DNA of 11,343 nucleotides from Gemmatimonadota bacterium (GTDB lineage Bacteria > Gemmatimonadota > Gemmatimonadetes > Gemmatimonadales > Gemmatimonadaceae): the NCBI GenBank assembly GCA_029884515.1, contig JAOUHR010000034.1, positions 1 to 11,343 of the forward strand, given 5' to 3'. The number at the start of each line of letters is the position of its first letter. The stretch's first letter is position 1. Shown in pieces: positions 4,567-11,343 of this stretch. The position numbers were made by a program, and so were the translations under genes. Below the pieces are notes generated by a model, which saw nothing but the letters and a program-made list of their open reading frames with translations, was not told where the DNA came from and did no database searches.

Positions 4567-6762
4567 ATGATGAACCCGATGCGCCGAGCCGGCGTCCTCC
4601 TCTCCCTCGCAACGGGTGCCGTCGCGGCCCCGGTCGCCGTCCAGTCGCAGGTGGCCCTTCGCGTCGAGGTCGTCCACGAGGGTCGGGCGGCCGGCGCGGT
4701 CGTCGTGCGAGCCGGCCGCACCGGTGCCCAGACCGGGACCGATGGCGTCGCGACGCTCCTGCTGCCGCCTGGCCGGCATCGCGTGATCGCCTCCCGCACC
4801 GGTCTCGCGCCCGACTCGCTCGACCTGACCCTCGTCGCCGGCCGCGACACGACCATCCGGTTCGCGCTCGCCGGCGCGACCGAGCTCGAGTCGGTCGTGA
4901 TCAGCTCCACGCGCGGCGAGCGGCGCATCGAGGACGAGCCGCTGCGGGTCGAGGTGATCTCGCGCGAGGAGGTGGACGAGAAGCTCCTGATGACGCCGGG
5001 CGACATCGCGATGCTGCTCAACGAGACCTCCGGACTTCGAGTGCAGACGACGTCGCCGTCGCTCGGGGGCGCTACGGTACGGATCCAGGGGCTCGGGGGA
5101 CGCTACACGCAGTTGCTCAGCGACGGGTTGCCCCTCTACGGCGGGCAGACGGGCGGGCTGGGCCTGCTGCAGATCCCGCCGATGGACCTCGGCGGCGTCG
5201 AGGTGATCAAGGGCGCCGCCTCGGCCTTCTACGGCGCGCAGGCGCTCGGCGGCGTCGTGAATCTCATCTCGCGCCGGCCGGGGGATTCTCCCGAGAGGGA
5301 ACTGCTGCTCAACCGCACCTCGCGCGCCGGCACCGACGCCGTCGTCTTCGCCGCTGCACCGGTGAACGAGCGGCTCGGCTATACGCTGCTCGCCGGCGTC
5401 CACCATCAAGTGCGGCAGGACGTCGACAACGACGGCTGGACGGACCTCGCGGGGTATCGGCGTCTTCTCGTGCGGCCTCGACTCTTCTGGACGGGGAGCG
5501 CGGGCCGAACGCTCTTCGTGACCGCCGGGCTGCTCGACGAGACGCGCGAGGGAGGCACCCTGAGCGGCGCGACCGCCCCGAACGGCCTCCCCTATCGCGA
5601 GGCGCTCAGCACGACCCGATTCGACGTCGGCGCGGCCGGGCGCACCCCCGTCGGTTCGAGCTTCCTCTCGGCGCGGTTCTCCTTCGCCTCGCAGCAGCAG
5701 GATCACCGATTCGGACCGGTGCCGGAGAGCGACTCGCACGGCACCGGGTTCGCCGAGGTCTCGCTGCTCCGGCCCGGCGAGCGCGTGAGCACGGTGCTCG
5801 GCGCCGCGCTCTCGCACGACCGCTACGCGAACGCGAACGTGAGCGGGTTCGACTTCGTGCACACGACGCCGGGCCTGTTCGCCCTCATCGACCTCGACCC
5901 GACGACCTGGCTGGCGATCGCCGCGACGGCTCGAGTCGACGCGCACAGCGAGCATGGTGCGACCTTCACGCCGCGGCTCTCGGCACTCCTCCGCGCATCA
6001 GAAACGTCGCGCGTCGCCGGATGGACGGCGCGGCTCTCGGGCGGGAGCGGCATCTTCGCGCCATCGGCGCTCACGGAGGAGACCGAGGTGACGGGACTGA
6101 CGGCGCTGGTGCCGCTGGGGACGCTCACGCTCGAGCGCGCCACGACGGCGTCGCTCGACCTCGGAGGGCCGCTCGGCGCGGTCGAGGTGAACCTGAGCCT
6201 GTTCGGCGCGGAGGTGCGCGACCCGCTCGCGACCGCCGAGGCACCACCGCTCATCCCGGGCGGCCCCACGCGTCTCGAGCTCCTGAACGTGGATCGCCCG
6301 ACCCGCACGCTCGGCACCGAGGTGCTCGTGCGCCATGTCGCCGGGCCCTGGCACGTGACGGCGTCGTATGCGGTGCTGCGCGCCACACAGGTCTCGGCGG
6401 AGACCGGCCTCCGCGAGGACGCGCCGCTGGTGCCGCGGCAGGCGCTGGGGATCGTCGGGATGTACGAGATCGAGGGACGCGGTCGCATCGGTCTCGAGTT
6501 CTACTACACCGGGACGCAGGCGCTCGAGCATAACCCGTACCGCCTCGAGAGCCCGTCGACCGTCATCATCGGCGCACTCGTCGAGCACCGGATCGGGCCG
6601 GCGCGGCTCTTCCTGAACCTCGAGAACATCACCGACGTGCGGCTCACCAGGCACGATCCGCTGCTGCTGCCGACCCGGGGGCGTGGCGGGCGGTGGACCA
6701 CGGATGCGTGGACCGAACTCGCCGGGCGGACGATCAATGGGGGCGTCCGGCTCTCGTTCTGA
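4567..6762 (+). CDS. TonB-dependent outer-membrane receptor with carboxypeptidase-like regulatory domain
   Basis: 731 residues from the ATG at 4567. A signal peptide covers about residues 1-27 (MRRAGVLLSLATGAVAAPVAVQS). Residues about 28-103 form a carboxypeptidase-regulatory-like beta domain (GAVVVRAGRTGAQTGTDG, LLPPGRHRVIASRTGL). A TonB-box-like ELESVVISSTR follows at 107-117. The plug domain, about 118-238, carries the hallmarks DIAMLLNETSGLRVQ, RIQGLGGRYTQLLSDGLPL and GGVEVIKGAASAFYGAQALG. The remaining 490 residues are the 22-strand barrel, ending in aromatic Phe (GGVRLSF) as expected for BAM-dependent assembly. Such receptors import siderophores, cobalamin, sugars or other scarce ligands with energy from TonB-ExbBD; the ligand is unknown here. 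No TonB, ExbB or permease gene is next to it. A longer upstream reading from 4042 covers the TPR fragment in another frame and lacks a signal peptide, so it was rejected. The Shine-Dalgarno is weak (AGGG). Confidence 0.92.
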   Translation: MMNPMRRAGVLLSLATGAVAAPVAVQSQVALRVEVVHEGRAAGAVVVRAGRTGAQTGTDGVATLLLPPGRHRVIASRTGLAPDSLDLTLVAGRDTTIRFALAGATELESVVISSTRGERRIEDEPLRVEVISREEVDEKLLMTPGDIAMLLNETSGLRVQTTSPSLGGATVRIQGLGGRYTQLLSDGLPLYGGQTGGLGLLQIPPMDLGGVEVIKGAASAFYGAQALGGVVNLISRRPGDSPERELLLNRTSRAGTDAVVFAAAPVNERLGYTLLAGVHHQVRQDVDNDGWTDLAGYRRLLVRPRLFWTGSAGRTLFVTAGLLDETREGGTLSGATAPNGLPYREALSTTRFDVGAAGRTPVGSSFLSARFSFASQQQDHRFGPVPESDSHGTGFAEVSLLRPGERVSTVLGAALSHDRYANANVSGFDFVHTTPGLFALIDLDPTTWLAIAATARVDAHSEHGATFTPRLSALLRASETSRVAGWTARLSGGSGIFAPSALTEETEVTGLTALVPLGTLTLERATTASLDLGGPLGAVEVNLSLFGAEVRDPLATAEAPPLIPGGPTRLELLNVDRPTRTLGTEVLVRHVAGPWHVTASYAVLRATQVSAETGLREDAPLVPRQALGIVGMYEIEGRGRIGLEFYYTGTQALEHNPYRLESPSTVIIGALVEHRIGPARLFLNLENITDVRLTRHDPLLLPTRGRGGRWTTDAWTELAGRTINGGVRLSF

Positions 6763-6864
6763 TCATCGGCGAGGCGGCCGCCAGTCGGCCTGAGCGCCGA
6801 GCGCACGGATCCGCCATCGCCGTGCCGGTCCCCGCCCTCACGTCGACCGCCGGCACCGCCGCGA

Positions 6865-8886
6865 TCAGCGATGCACGAACACGGCGTTCGCACGCGGCCC
6901 GTTCTGCGTGAAATTCCGGATCCCGATCCCCATGTCCTCGGTCGCGCAACAGGCGGCGAACAGCTCCGACTCCGTGCGCAACCCCTCGGCGAGCGGCTTC
7001 CGACAGCCCTCGAGGATCGCCCGGCACATCAGCGCATCGATCGCCCGGCTCAAGTGCCCGATGTCCAGCGGCGGCAACTCGGATGGGGTCACGAGCGGAC
7101 CAGGATCCGGTCGCGCGATCGGTGACCTGCCGCGCGCGATGTCGCGCGCGAGGGCGGCGGCCGCCGCGACGAGGTCGCCCTCCACTTCGGCGTGCACGAA
7201 TCCGCTGGCGAGCGCCTCCCGGCCCGAGAGGCCCTGACCCGTCCTGAGCATCCGTGCGGCCAACTCCACGCCGACCAGTCGTGGCAGGCGCTGCGTCGCG
7301 CCCGCGCCGGGGATGATGCCGAGCTTCGCTTCCGGCGTTCCGACGGCGAGCGACAGGCCTTTCCGCGCGATGCGCGCGGTGCAGCAGAGCGCGAGCTCGC
7401 ATCCTCCGCCGAGCGCGAATCCGTTGAGGGCGCACACCACCGGCTTTCCGAGCGACTCGATGAGGTTCCCGACGGACTTCGACTCCAGCGAGGTCGCGAG
7501 CCCCTGCTGCGGTGACGTGATCGCGGCCAGGAAGTGCACATCGGCTCCTGACACGAATGCCTTGGGCCCGAATCCGGTGAGGACGACACCCACCACCTGC
7601 GGATCGTCCCGAAGCGCGGTGAACCGTTCGTGGAGCTGCGCATACACATCGGCGTTGAGCGCGTTCAGTGCCTGCGGTCGCCGGATGGTGAGCACGGCGA
7701 TCCCCTCGACGTCTCGTCGCAGAACCCAATCGACAGGGAACGGTTCGCGACGCGCGGCCTGTTCGACCAGACAACGCGGGACACGGAACCCCGCATGAGC
7801 GGCAGCGTAGTCCCGTACCAGGCCGAGCGCGCGGTCGAGGCCCAGTGCGTTCATCGCCTGGAACGGCGGCTGAACCACAAGGCCGATCTCGACCGCCAGC
7901 TCGAGATCGGAGAGCGTGACGATGCCACTGTCGAGGATCTGCCCCGCCAGACCGAAGAACGCCCCACGCATGACGTCGCCGATGCGCTCCTCCTGGAGGG
8001 GCGGGAGTTCCACGGGATCGTCACGGCGCGCCACCTCCCACTCCCCGCCGGCCGCCATCGTCTCGCGCATCAGGCGCGGGACGCGATACCAGGTTCCCAG
8101 CTTCGTGGTCATCACGTCGAGCGCATGGGCGGTGATGGGATTCCCGCCCGTCAGGTTCATGGCCGTGAATGGCCCTACGCCCAGACCGAGCGCGCGTCGC
8201 GCCGCCGCATCCACCTCGCGCACGGTGCCGAGCCCCTCTTCCACCGCGAGTGCCGCCGCGAGGAAGAGCCCCTCGAACACCGGATTCACCGCAAAGCCGA
8301 ACCGCCCACGGACGGCGATCGGCACCTTCCCGATGCCTTCGTAGAACGCGAGCACGTCCTCCGTGAGCCGCGGATCGGTCTTCGCGGAGGGAACGATCTC
8401 CACGAGCGGGTTGCGTTCCGCGGGGAAGAAATAGTGGATCACGAGCGCGCGCGAAGGATCGCGGAGCCCGTCAAAGACGACCTCTGGCTCGATGTGTGAG
8501 GAGTTCGACGCGAGCACAGCGGTCGCGCCGCACGTGGCCTCGAGTGATGCGAAGATCGTCCGCTTGACGTCGGCGTCCTCGGTGGCCGCTTCGATCACGA
8601 GCCCCGCATCGGCGAGTCTTCCGATGTCGGTGGTGAAGACCAGCGCAGCACCGATGGCCGCGGCGTCCTGCGCCGTGAACGCCCTGGTCTCGACCCCCTT
8701 CGCGATCTTCTTCCGACACTTGGCCTCGCCACGCTCCAAGGCGTCGGGCGAGACATCCACGACCACGACCTTGGTGCCGCGGGCGTGCAGGGACTTCGCG
8801 AAGAACAGGGCGATGTCGGGGCCGATCTGTCCCGATCCGACGACCCCGACCGTGTCGAGACTCAGGCTTCTGGAGGTGCGACCCAT
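6865..8886 (-). CDS. Bifunctional 3-hydroxyacyl-CoA dehydrogenase / enoyl-CoA hydratase (dehydrogenase first)
   Basis: 673 residues. Residues about 11-200 are the NAD-binding dehydrogenase domain (VGVVGSGQIG at 13-22, acidic Asp44 for the NAD ribose). Catalytic positions of the family are present: Ser129/Ser130 in SNSSH, His151, Glu163 in LVEIV and Asn201 in GFAVN. The usual HFFNP is HYFFP, so the Asn after the catalytic His is lost. Two helical dehydrogenase C-domains follow (about 200-375). Residues about 385-673 are a crotonase fold with the oxyanion motif SGADV (446-450), ALGGGCELAL and GTPEAKLGIIPGAG; both catalytic glutamates, Glu497 and Glu519, are kept, so hydratase activity is expected. 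FadB and FadJ have the opposite order; this order is known from archaeal crotonyl-CoA hydratase/3-hydroxybutyryl-CoA dehydrogenases. GAGG precedes the ATG by 5-6 nt. It is divergent from bcrC. Role: hydration and oxidation steps of ring or ring-opened acyl-CoAs; exact substrate unknown. Confidence 0.92.
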   Translation of the reverse strand: MGRTSRSLSLDTVGVVGSGQIGPDIALFFAKSLHARGTKVVVVDVSPDALERGEAKCRKKIAKGVETRAFTAQDAAAIGAALVFTTDIGRLADAGLVIEAATEDADVKRTIFASLEATCGATAVLASNSSHIEPEVVFDGLRDPSRALVIHYFFPAERNPLVEIVPSAKTDPRLTEDVLAFYEGIGKVPIAVRGRFGFAVNPVFEGLFLAAALAVEEGLGTVREVDAAARRALGLGVGPFTAMNLTGGNPITAHALDVMTTKLGTWYRVPRLMRETMAAGGEWEVARRDDPVELPPLQEERIGDVMRGAFFGLAGQILDSGIVTLSDLELAVEIGLVVQPPFQAMNALGLDRALGLVRDYAAAHAGFRVPRCLVEQAARREPFPVDWVLRRDVEGIAVLTIRRPQALNALNADVYAQLHERFTALRDDPQVVGVVLTGFGPKAFVSGADVHFLAAITSPQQGLATSLESKSVGNLIESLGKPVVCALNGFALGGGCELALCCTARIARKGLSLAVGTPEAKLGIIPGAGATQRLPRLVGVELAARMLRTGQGLSGREALASGFVHAEVEGDLVAAAAALARDIARGRSPIARPDPGPLVTPSELPPLDIGHLSRAIDALMCRAILEGCRKPLAEGLRTESELFAACCATEDMGIGIRNFTQNGPRANAVFVHR

Positions 8887-8936
8887 CGTTTCCTCGTGCG
8901 CGTCGATCACCCTGGGGGCTGATTCGAGAGGTGGGC

Positions 8937-8965
8937 TGGACAAGGGAGGACTCGCGCCATAATAT
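8937..8965 (+). promoter_or_regulatory. Sigma70-type promoter of bcrCB
   Basis: TGGACA at 8937-8942 (one mismatch to TTGACA) and TAATAT at 8960-8965 are separated by exactly 17 nt, the best promoter match in the window. Transcription would start near 8972, leaving a leader of about 50 nt before the bcrC GTG. The AT-rich -10 region stands out against the GC-rich surroundings. Confidence 0.6.
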
Positions 8966-8991
8966 ATCGAACGTTCGTTCAGTATTTTCAA
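8961..8991 (-). promoter_or_regulatory. Weaker divergent promoter for the fusion gene
   Basis: Read on the minus strand, TTGAAA (8991-8986) and TATATT (8966-8961) are good hexamers, but the 19-nt spacer is longer than the optimum. The -10 element overlaps that of the bcrC promoter on the other strand, so RNA polymerase could not occupy both at once. Confidence 0.4.
8968..8977. promoter_or_regulatory. Palindromic operator candidate between bcrC and the fusion gene
   Basis: CGAACGTTCG is a perfect 10-bp palindrome. It covers the predicted start point of the bcrC transcript and lies between the -35 and -10 of the opposing promoter, an ideal place for one repressor to shut both. AACG/CGTT half-sites are typical of TetR-family repressors that sense acyl-CoA or aryl-CoA thioesters (PaaR- and FadR-like). 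The regulator itself is not in the window. Confidence 0.5.
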
Positions 8992-9014
8992 GGGTCGCTC
9001 CTTTTCCAGGGACC

Positions 9015-9019
9015 GGAGG
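9015..9019 (+). promoter_or_regulatory. Shine-Dalgarno site deciding the GTG start of bcrC
   Basis: GGAGG ends 4 nt before the GTG at 9024. No ATG is available in frame near it, and the resulting N-terminus aligns with the start of known BcrC proteins, so GTG is the likely start. Confidence 0.6.
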
Positions 9020-9023
9020 CCGC

Positions 9024-10190
9024 GTGGCGCGAGCGGAGATACTCGACTGGGCCCGGGAAGTCTCCCAGGACGTCGATTTCGCCTCAGCTCGCCAGTGGCT
9101 GGAGGAGGATTCCAGCCGTCTGGCGGGCGGATACCTCCCCGTGTACGCACCGCGCGAGGTACTCCACGCCTGCGGATTCCTGCCCGTCGGCATCCACGGC
9201 GCGGGCGACCAGATCGAGACGATCCGGGGCGACGCCTTCTATCAGTCGTACATCTGCCACCTGCCTCGGTCGGTCATCGAGCTCGGACAGTCGGGTCGGC
9301 TCGATTTCCTCTCGGCGATGCTGTTCCCCTCCACCTGCGACGTGATCCGGAACCTCTCGGGCATGTGGAAGATGCTCTACCCGGACACGTACGTGCGGTA
9401 CATGGACGTGCCGCAGTCCCCTGACATCGGGGCCGCCACGGAGTTCTGGGAGGGGGAGCTCCGGCGCCTGGTCGACGATCTCTCCGAGCGCTCGGGCCGG
9501 CGTCCCACTGACGAGGTGCTGCACCGGTCGATCGCACTCTATAATGAAGTGCGCGCCATGGTACGGCAGCTGTACGGGGTCCGTCGGGATCGCCCGTGGG
9601 ACGTTCCCGCCGAGGAACTGTACCTGCTCCTGAGGGCTGGAGAGGTGATCCCGGCCGAGCAGTTCCTCGCGAAGTCCCGCGCCTATCTGGCCGCGGTGGA
9701 GGCCGACCCGCGCCGCGCCCGTGACAACAGCCGCGTGATCGTGCTGGGCGCCTTCTGCGAACAGCCACCACTCGGGCTGATCAAGTCGATCGAGCGGGCC
9801 GGCTGCTACGTGGTGGACGACGATTTCCTGTTGGGCAACCGATTCCTGACGGGCGACGTCCCCGTCGACGGGGATCCGCTGCGTGCGCTCGCCGCGGCGC
9901 TCGTGAGTTCCGGCGTGCGGACCTCGGTGATGTACGAGGGAGACGCGAACGGGAAGAGGCGGTTGACGGCGGACCTGGCGGCGGCGTCGAACGCAGACGG
10001 CGTGATCTTCGCGGCGCCCAGTTTCTGCGATCCCGCGCTGCTCGACCAGCCGATGCTGCGTTCCGGCGCGGAGCGCGAGGGGTTGCCGTGCATGGCCTTC
10101 AGGTATTCCGAGAACACGGGGCAGTTCCAGCAGTATCGCGAGCAGGCCGGCACCTTTGCCGATTCGATCAAGCTGTGGGGAGGTGCGTGA
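9024..10190 (+). CDS. bcrC: Class I benzoyl-CoA reductase subunit C
   Basis: 388 residues from GTG 9024, against about 385 for BcrC of Thauera aromatica. It belongs to the 2-hydroxyacyl-CoA dehydratase D-component family (HGD-D). With BcrB it carries the ring-reducing active site, which converts benzoyl-CoA to cyclohexa-1,5-diene-1-carboxyl-CoA in the cytoplasm using reduced ferredoxin and ATP supplied through BcrA/BcrD. Segments matching BcrC as I remember it: YAPREVLHACGFLPVGI (41-57), GDAFYQSYIC (69-78), PRSVIELG (81-88), LFPSTCDVIRNLSG (100-113), VRYMDVPQ (124-131), FCEQPPLGLIKSIE (244-257), CYVVDDDFLLGNRF (261-274), APSFCDPALLDQPML (331-345) and REQAGTFADSIKLW (372-385). Cys105, Cys245 and Cys335 fall in conserved blocks and are candidate iron-sulfur ligands. 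The bcrCB order is the Thauera order. Generic 2-hydroxyacyl-CoA dehydratase activity is possible but less likely given these blocks. Confidence 0.93.
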   Translation: MARAEILDWAREVSQDVDFASARQWLEEDSSRLAGGYLPVYAPREVLHACGFLPVGIHGAGDQIETIRGDAFYQSYICHLPRSVIELGQSGRLDFLSAMLFPSTCDVIRNLSGMWKMLYPDTYVRYMDVPQSPDIGAATEFWEGELRRLVDDLSERSGRRPTDEVLHRSIALYNEVRAMVRQLYGVRRDRPWDVPAEELYLLLRAGEVIPAEQFLAKSRAYLAAVEADPRRARDNSRVIVLGAFCEQPPLGLIKSIERAGCYVVDDDFLLGNRFLTGDVPVDGDPLRALAAALVSSGVRTSVMYEGDANGKRRLTADLAAASNADGVIFAAPSFCDPALLDQPMLRSGAEREGLPCMAFRYSENTGQFQQYREQAGTFADSIKLWGGA

Positions 10191-11343
10191 TGGCCGGGCG
10201 CGTGGAGGACGCCGTGAAGGAGGTCGTGCAGGATGTGCGGAAGGAGGCGATGAAGGACCGTTCGATGGAGCTGCAGAAGGAGATGATCGCGGGCCACTTC
10301 GCTCGCCTGGAGAAGGCGCCGGAGACGAAGGAGCCCGTGGTCTACACGTTCGTGCCCGGGAACCTCACGGAGTTGATCCGGTCGTTCGGCGCGCTCCCCA
10401 TGCTCCCCGAGATCAACGCGCTGCAGTCGGGGATGCGCAAGCTCTCCGGCGATTTCATCGCCGAAGCCGAACGGGCGGGGCACTCGGAGGACGTGTGCAC
10501 CTACGTGAAGTGCGACATCGGGATGATGCGCGCGGGCAACATCGGTCCCGCGGGCACCAAGCTGCCGAAGCCGGATCTCCTGCTGCTCTCCTACACGGGC
10601 TGCTACACCTTCATGAAGTGGTTCGAGCTGCTCCGCGAGGAATACGACTGCCCCGTGGTCTTCTTGCACGTTCCGTATCAGGGGGATGGCACGCTCGAGC
10701 CTGCGCACCGCGAGTACATGCTGCGACAGCTCCGGGATCAGGTGATCCCGGCGCTGGAGAAGGCGACGGGTCGAGCGTACGACGAGGAGCGGTTGAAGCA
10801 TCACCTCGCGCTCTCGGCGCAGGCGGAGGATGATCTCGTCGCGGTGCTGCAGGCGGGCAAGCTGCACCCGAGTCCGATCGACGGGTATTTCGGCACCGTG
10901 TACTACGTGGGGCCGATCTTCAGCGCGTTCCGCGGCACCCAGGAGGGCGTCGACTATTACCGTGCGCTGCGCGCCGAGGTGGAGGCGCGTGCTGCCGCCG
11001 GGCTCGGGCCGGTGACACCTGAGGGTCCGCTCGATGACCAGCGCTACCGCCTCGTGGTCGAGGGCCCGCCGAACTGGACGAGCTTCCGCGACTTCTGGAA
11101 GATGTTCGCGGACGAGCGAGCGGTCGTGGTGGCGTCCACCTACACCAAGGTCGGCGGCACGTACGATTCCGGATTCCGGCACGATCCGTCGGATCCGCTG
11201 GGGACGATGGCGGACTACTGCAGCGGCTGCTACACCAATCTGAACCTGCCGTCGCGCGTGGACATGCTCGTGCGATACATCAGGGAGTACGAGGCCGACG
11301 GGTTCCTGATCAACTCCGTCAAGTCGTGCAACTCGTTCTCGGC
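10190..11343 (+). CDS. bcrB: Class I benzoyl-CoA reductase subunit B, 3' end beyond window
   Basis: 384 residues are visible; Thauera BcrB is about 435, so about 50 are missing. The ATG shares its A with the bcrC stop (TGATG), so the two are translationally coupled, and GGAGG lies 6 nt upstream. The match to BcrB/BadE/BzdO is strong throughout: YTFVPGNLTELI (52-63), PEINALQSGMRKLSG (73-87), GHSEDVCTYVKCDIGMM (97-113), LLLSYTGCYTFMKWFELLRE (131-150), PSPIDGYFG (227-235), YYVGPIFSAFRGT (238-250), YRLVVEGPPNWTSFRDFW (286-303), VVVASTYTKVGG (312-323), FRHDPSDPLGTMADYC (329-344), NSVKSCNSFS (375-384). Cys103, Cys108, Cys138, Cys344, Cys347 and Cys380 are conserved-block cysteines, some of which should hold a [4Fe-4S] cluster. 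With BcrC it forms the substrate-reducing half; bcrA and bcrD (ATPase/activator half) are expected next and are not in the window. Confidence 0.94.
   Translation, partial: MAGRVEDAVKEVVQDVRKEAMKDRSMELQKEMIAGHFARLEKAPETKEPVVYTFVPGNLTELIRSFGALPMLPEINALQSGMRKLSGDFIAEAERAGHSEDVCTYVKCDIGMMRAGNIGPAGTKLPKPDLLLLSYTGCYTFMKWFELLREEYDCPVVFLHVPYQGDGTLEPAHREYMLRQLRDQVIPALEKATGRAYDEERLKHHLALSAQAEDDLVAVLQAGKLHPSPIDGYFGTVYYVGPIFSAFRGTQEGVDYYRALRAEVEARAAAGLGPVTPEGPLDDQRYRLVVEGPPNWTSFRDFWKMFADERAVVVASTYTKVGGTYDSGFRHDPSDPLGTMADYCSGCYTNLNLPSRVDMLVRYIREYEADGFLINSVKSCNSFS

Noticed and set aside
4330..5955. 541-residue minus-strand frame opposite the TonB receptor
   Set aside because: It is antisense to a clearly real receptor, its composition is typical of GC-rich shadow frames, and only the last 70 or so residues outside the receptor look protein-like; those are reported separately.
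6763..6864. Possible bidirectional terminator between the TonB receptor and the fusion gene
   Set aside because: Only short imperfect GC-rich pairings and no T-run on either strand.
8887..9150. N-terminal extension of the dehydrogenase-hydratase fusion to 761 residues
   Set aside because: It would run through the divergent promoter region and antisense to bcrC, while the NAD-binding motif begins near residue 13 of the shorter form, which has its own Shine-Dalgarno.
9806..11182. 458-residue minus-strand frame opposite bcrC and bcrB
   Set aside because: Antisense to two genes with strong family matches; no recognisable domain.
9024..11343. Reading the pair as 2-hydroxyglutaryl- or lactoyl-CoA dehydratase subunits
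   Set aside because: Same superfamily, but the blocks GHSEDVCTYVKCDIGMM, YTFVPGNLTEL and VASTYTKVGG in one protein and PSFCDPALLDQPML and GTFADSIKLW in the other are those of the BcrB and BcrC types as I know them.
1..11343. CRISPR arrays, tRNA or rRNA genes, insertion sequences, attachment sites
   Set aside because: No regularly spaced repeats, no cloverleaf or conserved rRNA sequence, no transposase-like product and no terminal inverted repeats with target duplications were found by eye.

Overview
The window is GC-rich bacterial chromosome with ordinary housekeeping and accessory genes on the left and the start of an aromatic-ring-reduction gene cluster on the right. The mix of a secreted lipocalin-like protein, an NTF2-like protein, a prokaryotic serpin, a DinB-fold protein, a TPR-type C-terminal fragment and a TonB receptor with a carboxypeptidase-like regulatory domain, together with the high G+C, suggests a soil or sediment Gram-negative bacterium, perhaps Gemmatimonadota or Acidobacteriota. 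That placement is inference; nothing here fixes the phylum. The outer-membrane receptor and the lipoproteins do show a two-membrane cell envelope.

Layout. Positions 1-2216 hold four minus-strand genes in a row: a lipocalin-like lipoprotein, a small unknown lipoprotein, an exported NTF2-like protein, and the N-terminal 243 residues of a serpin that runs off the left edge. Positions 2217-2727 are a divergent intergenic region with a strong orphan hairpin terminator and a short inverted repeat. Positions 2728-4327 hold four small plus-strand genes: a 59-residue membrane protein, a DinB-superfamily protein, a two-helix membrane protein ending in a zinc ribbon, and a fragment resembling the end of a TPR protein. 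Positions 4330-4542 may be a remnant of a minus-strand gene. Positions 4567-6762 encode a complete TonB-dependent receptor.

The most notable part is 6865-11343. A minus-strand gene encodes a 673-residue fusion of 3-hydroxyacyl-CoA dehydrogenase (N-terminal) and enoyl-CoA hydratase (C-terminal), the reverse of the FadB domain order. Divergent from it are bcrC and bcrB, encoding the two subunits that carry the active site of class I (ATP-dependent) benzoyl-CoA reductase. They overlap by one base and bcrB continues past the right edge, where the ATPase/activator subunits (bcrA, bcrD) would be expected. The 137-bp divergent gap is an AT-rich island containing a good sigma70-type promoter for bcrC, a weaker one facing the fusion gene, and a perfect 10-bp palindrome placed so that one repressor could block both.

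Working model: benzoyl-CoA is reduced to cyclohexadienoyl-CoA by the Bcr complex, and the fusion enzyme performs hydration and dehydrogenation steps, either on the ring intermediates or in later beta-oxidation of the ring-opened acyl-CoA. The two transcripts appear to be co-regulated.
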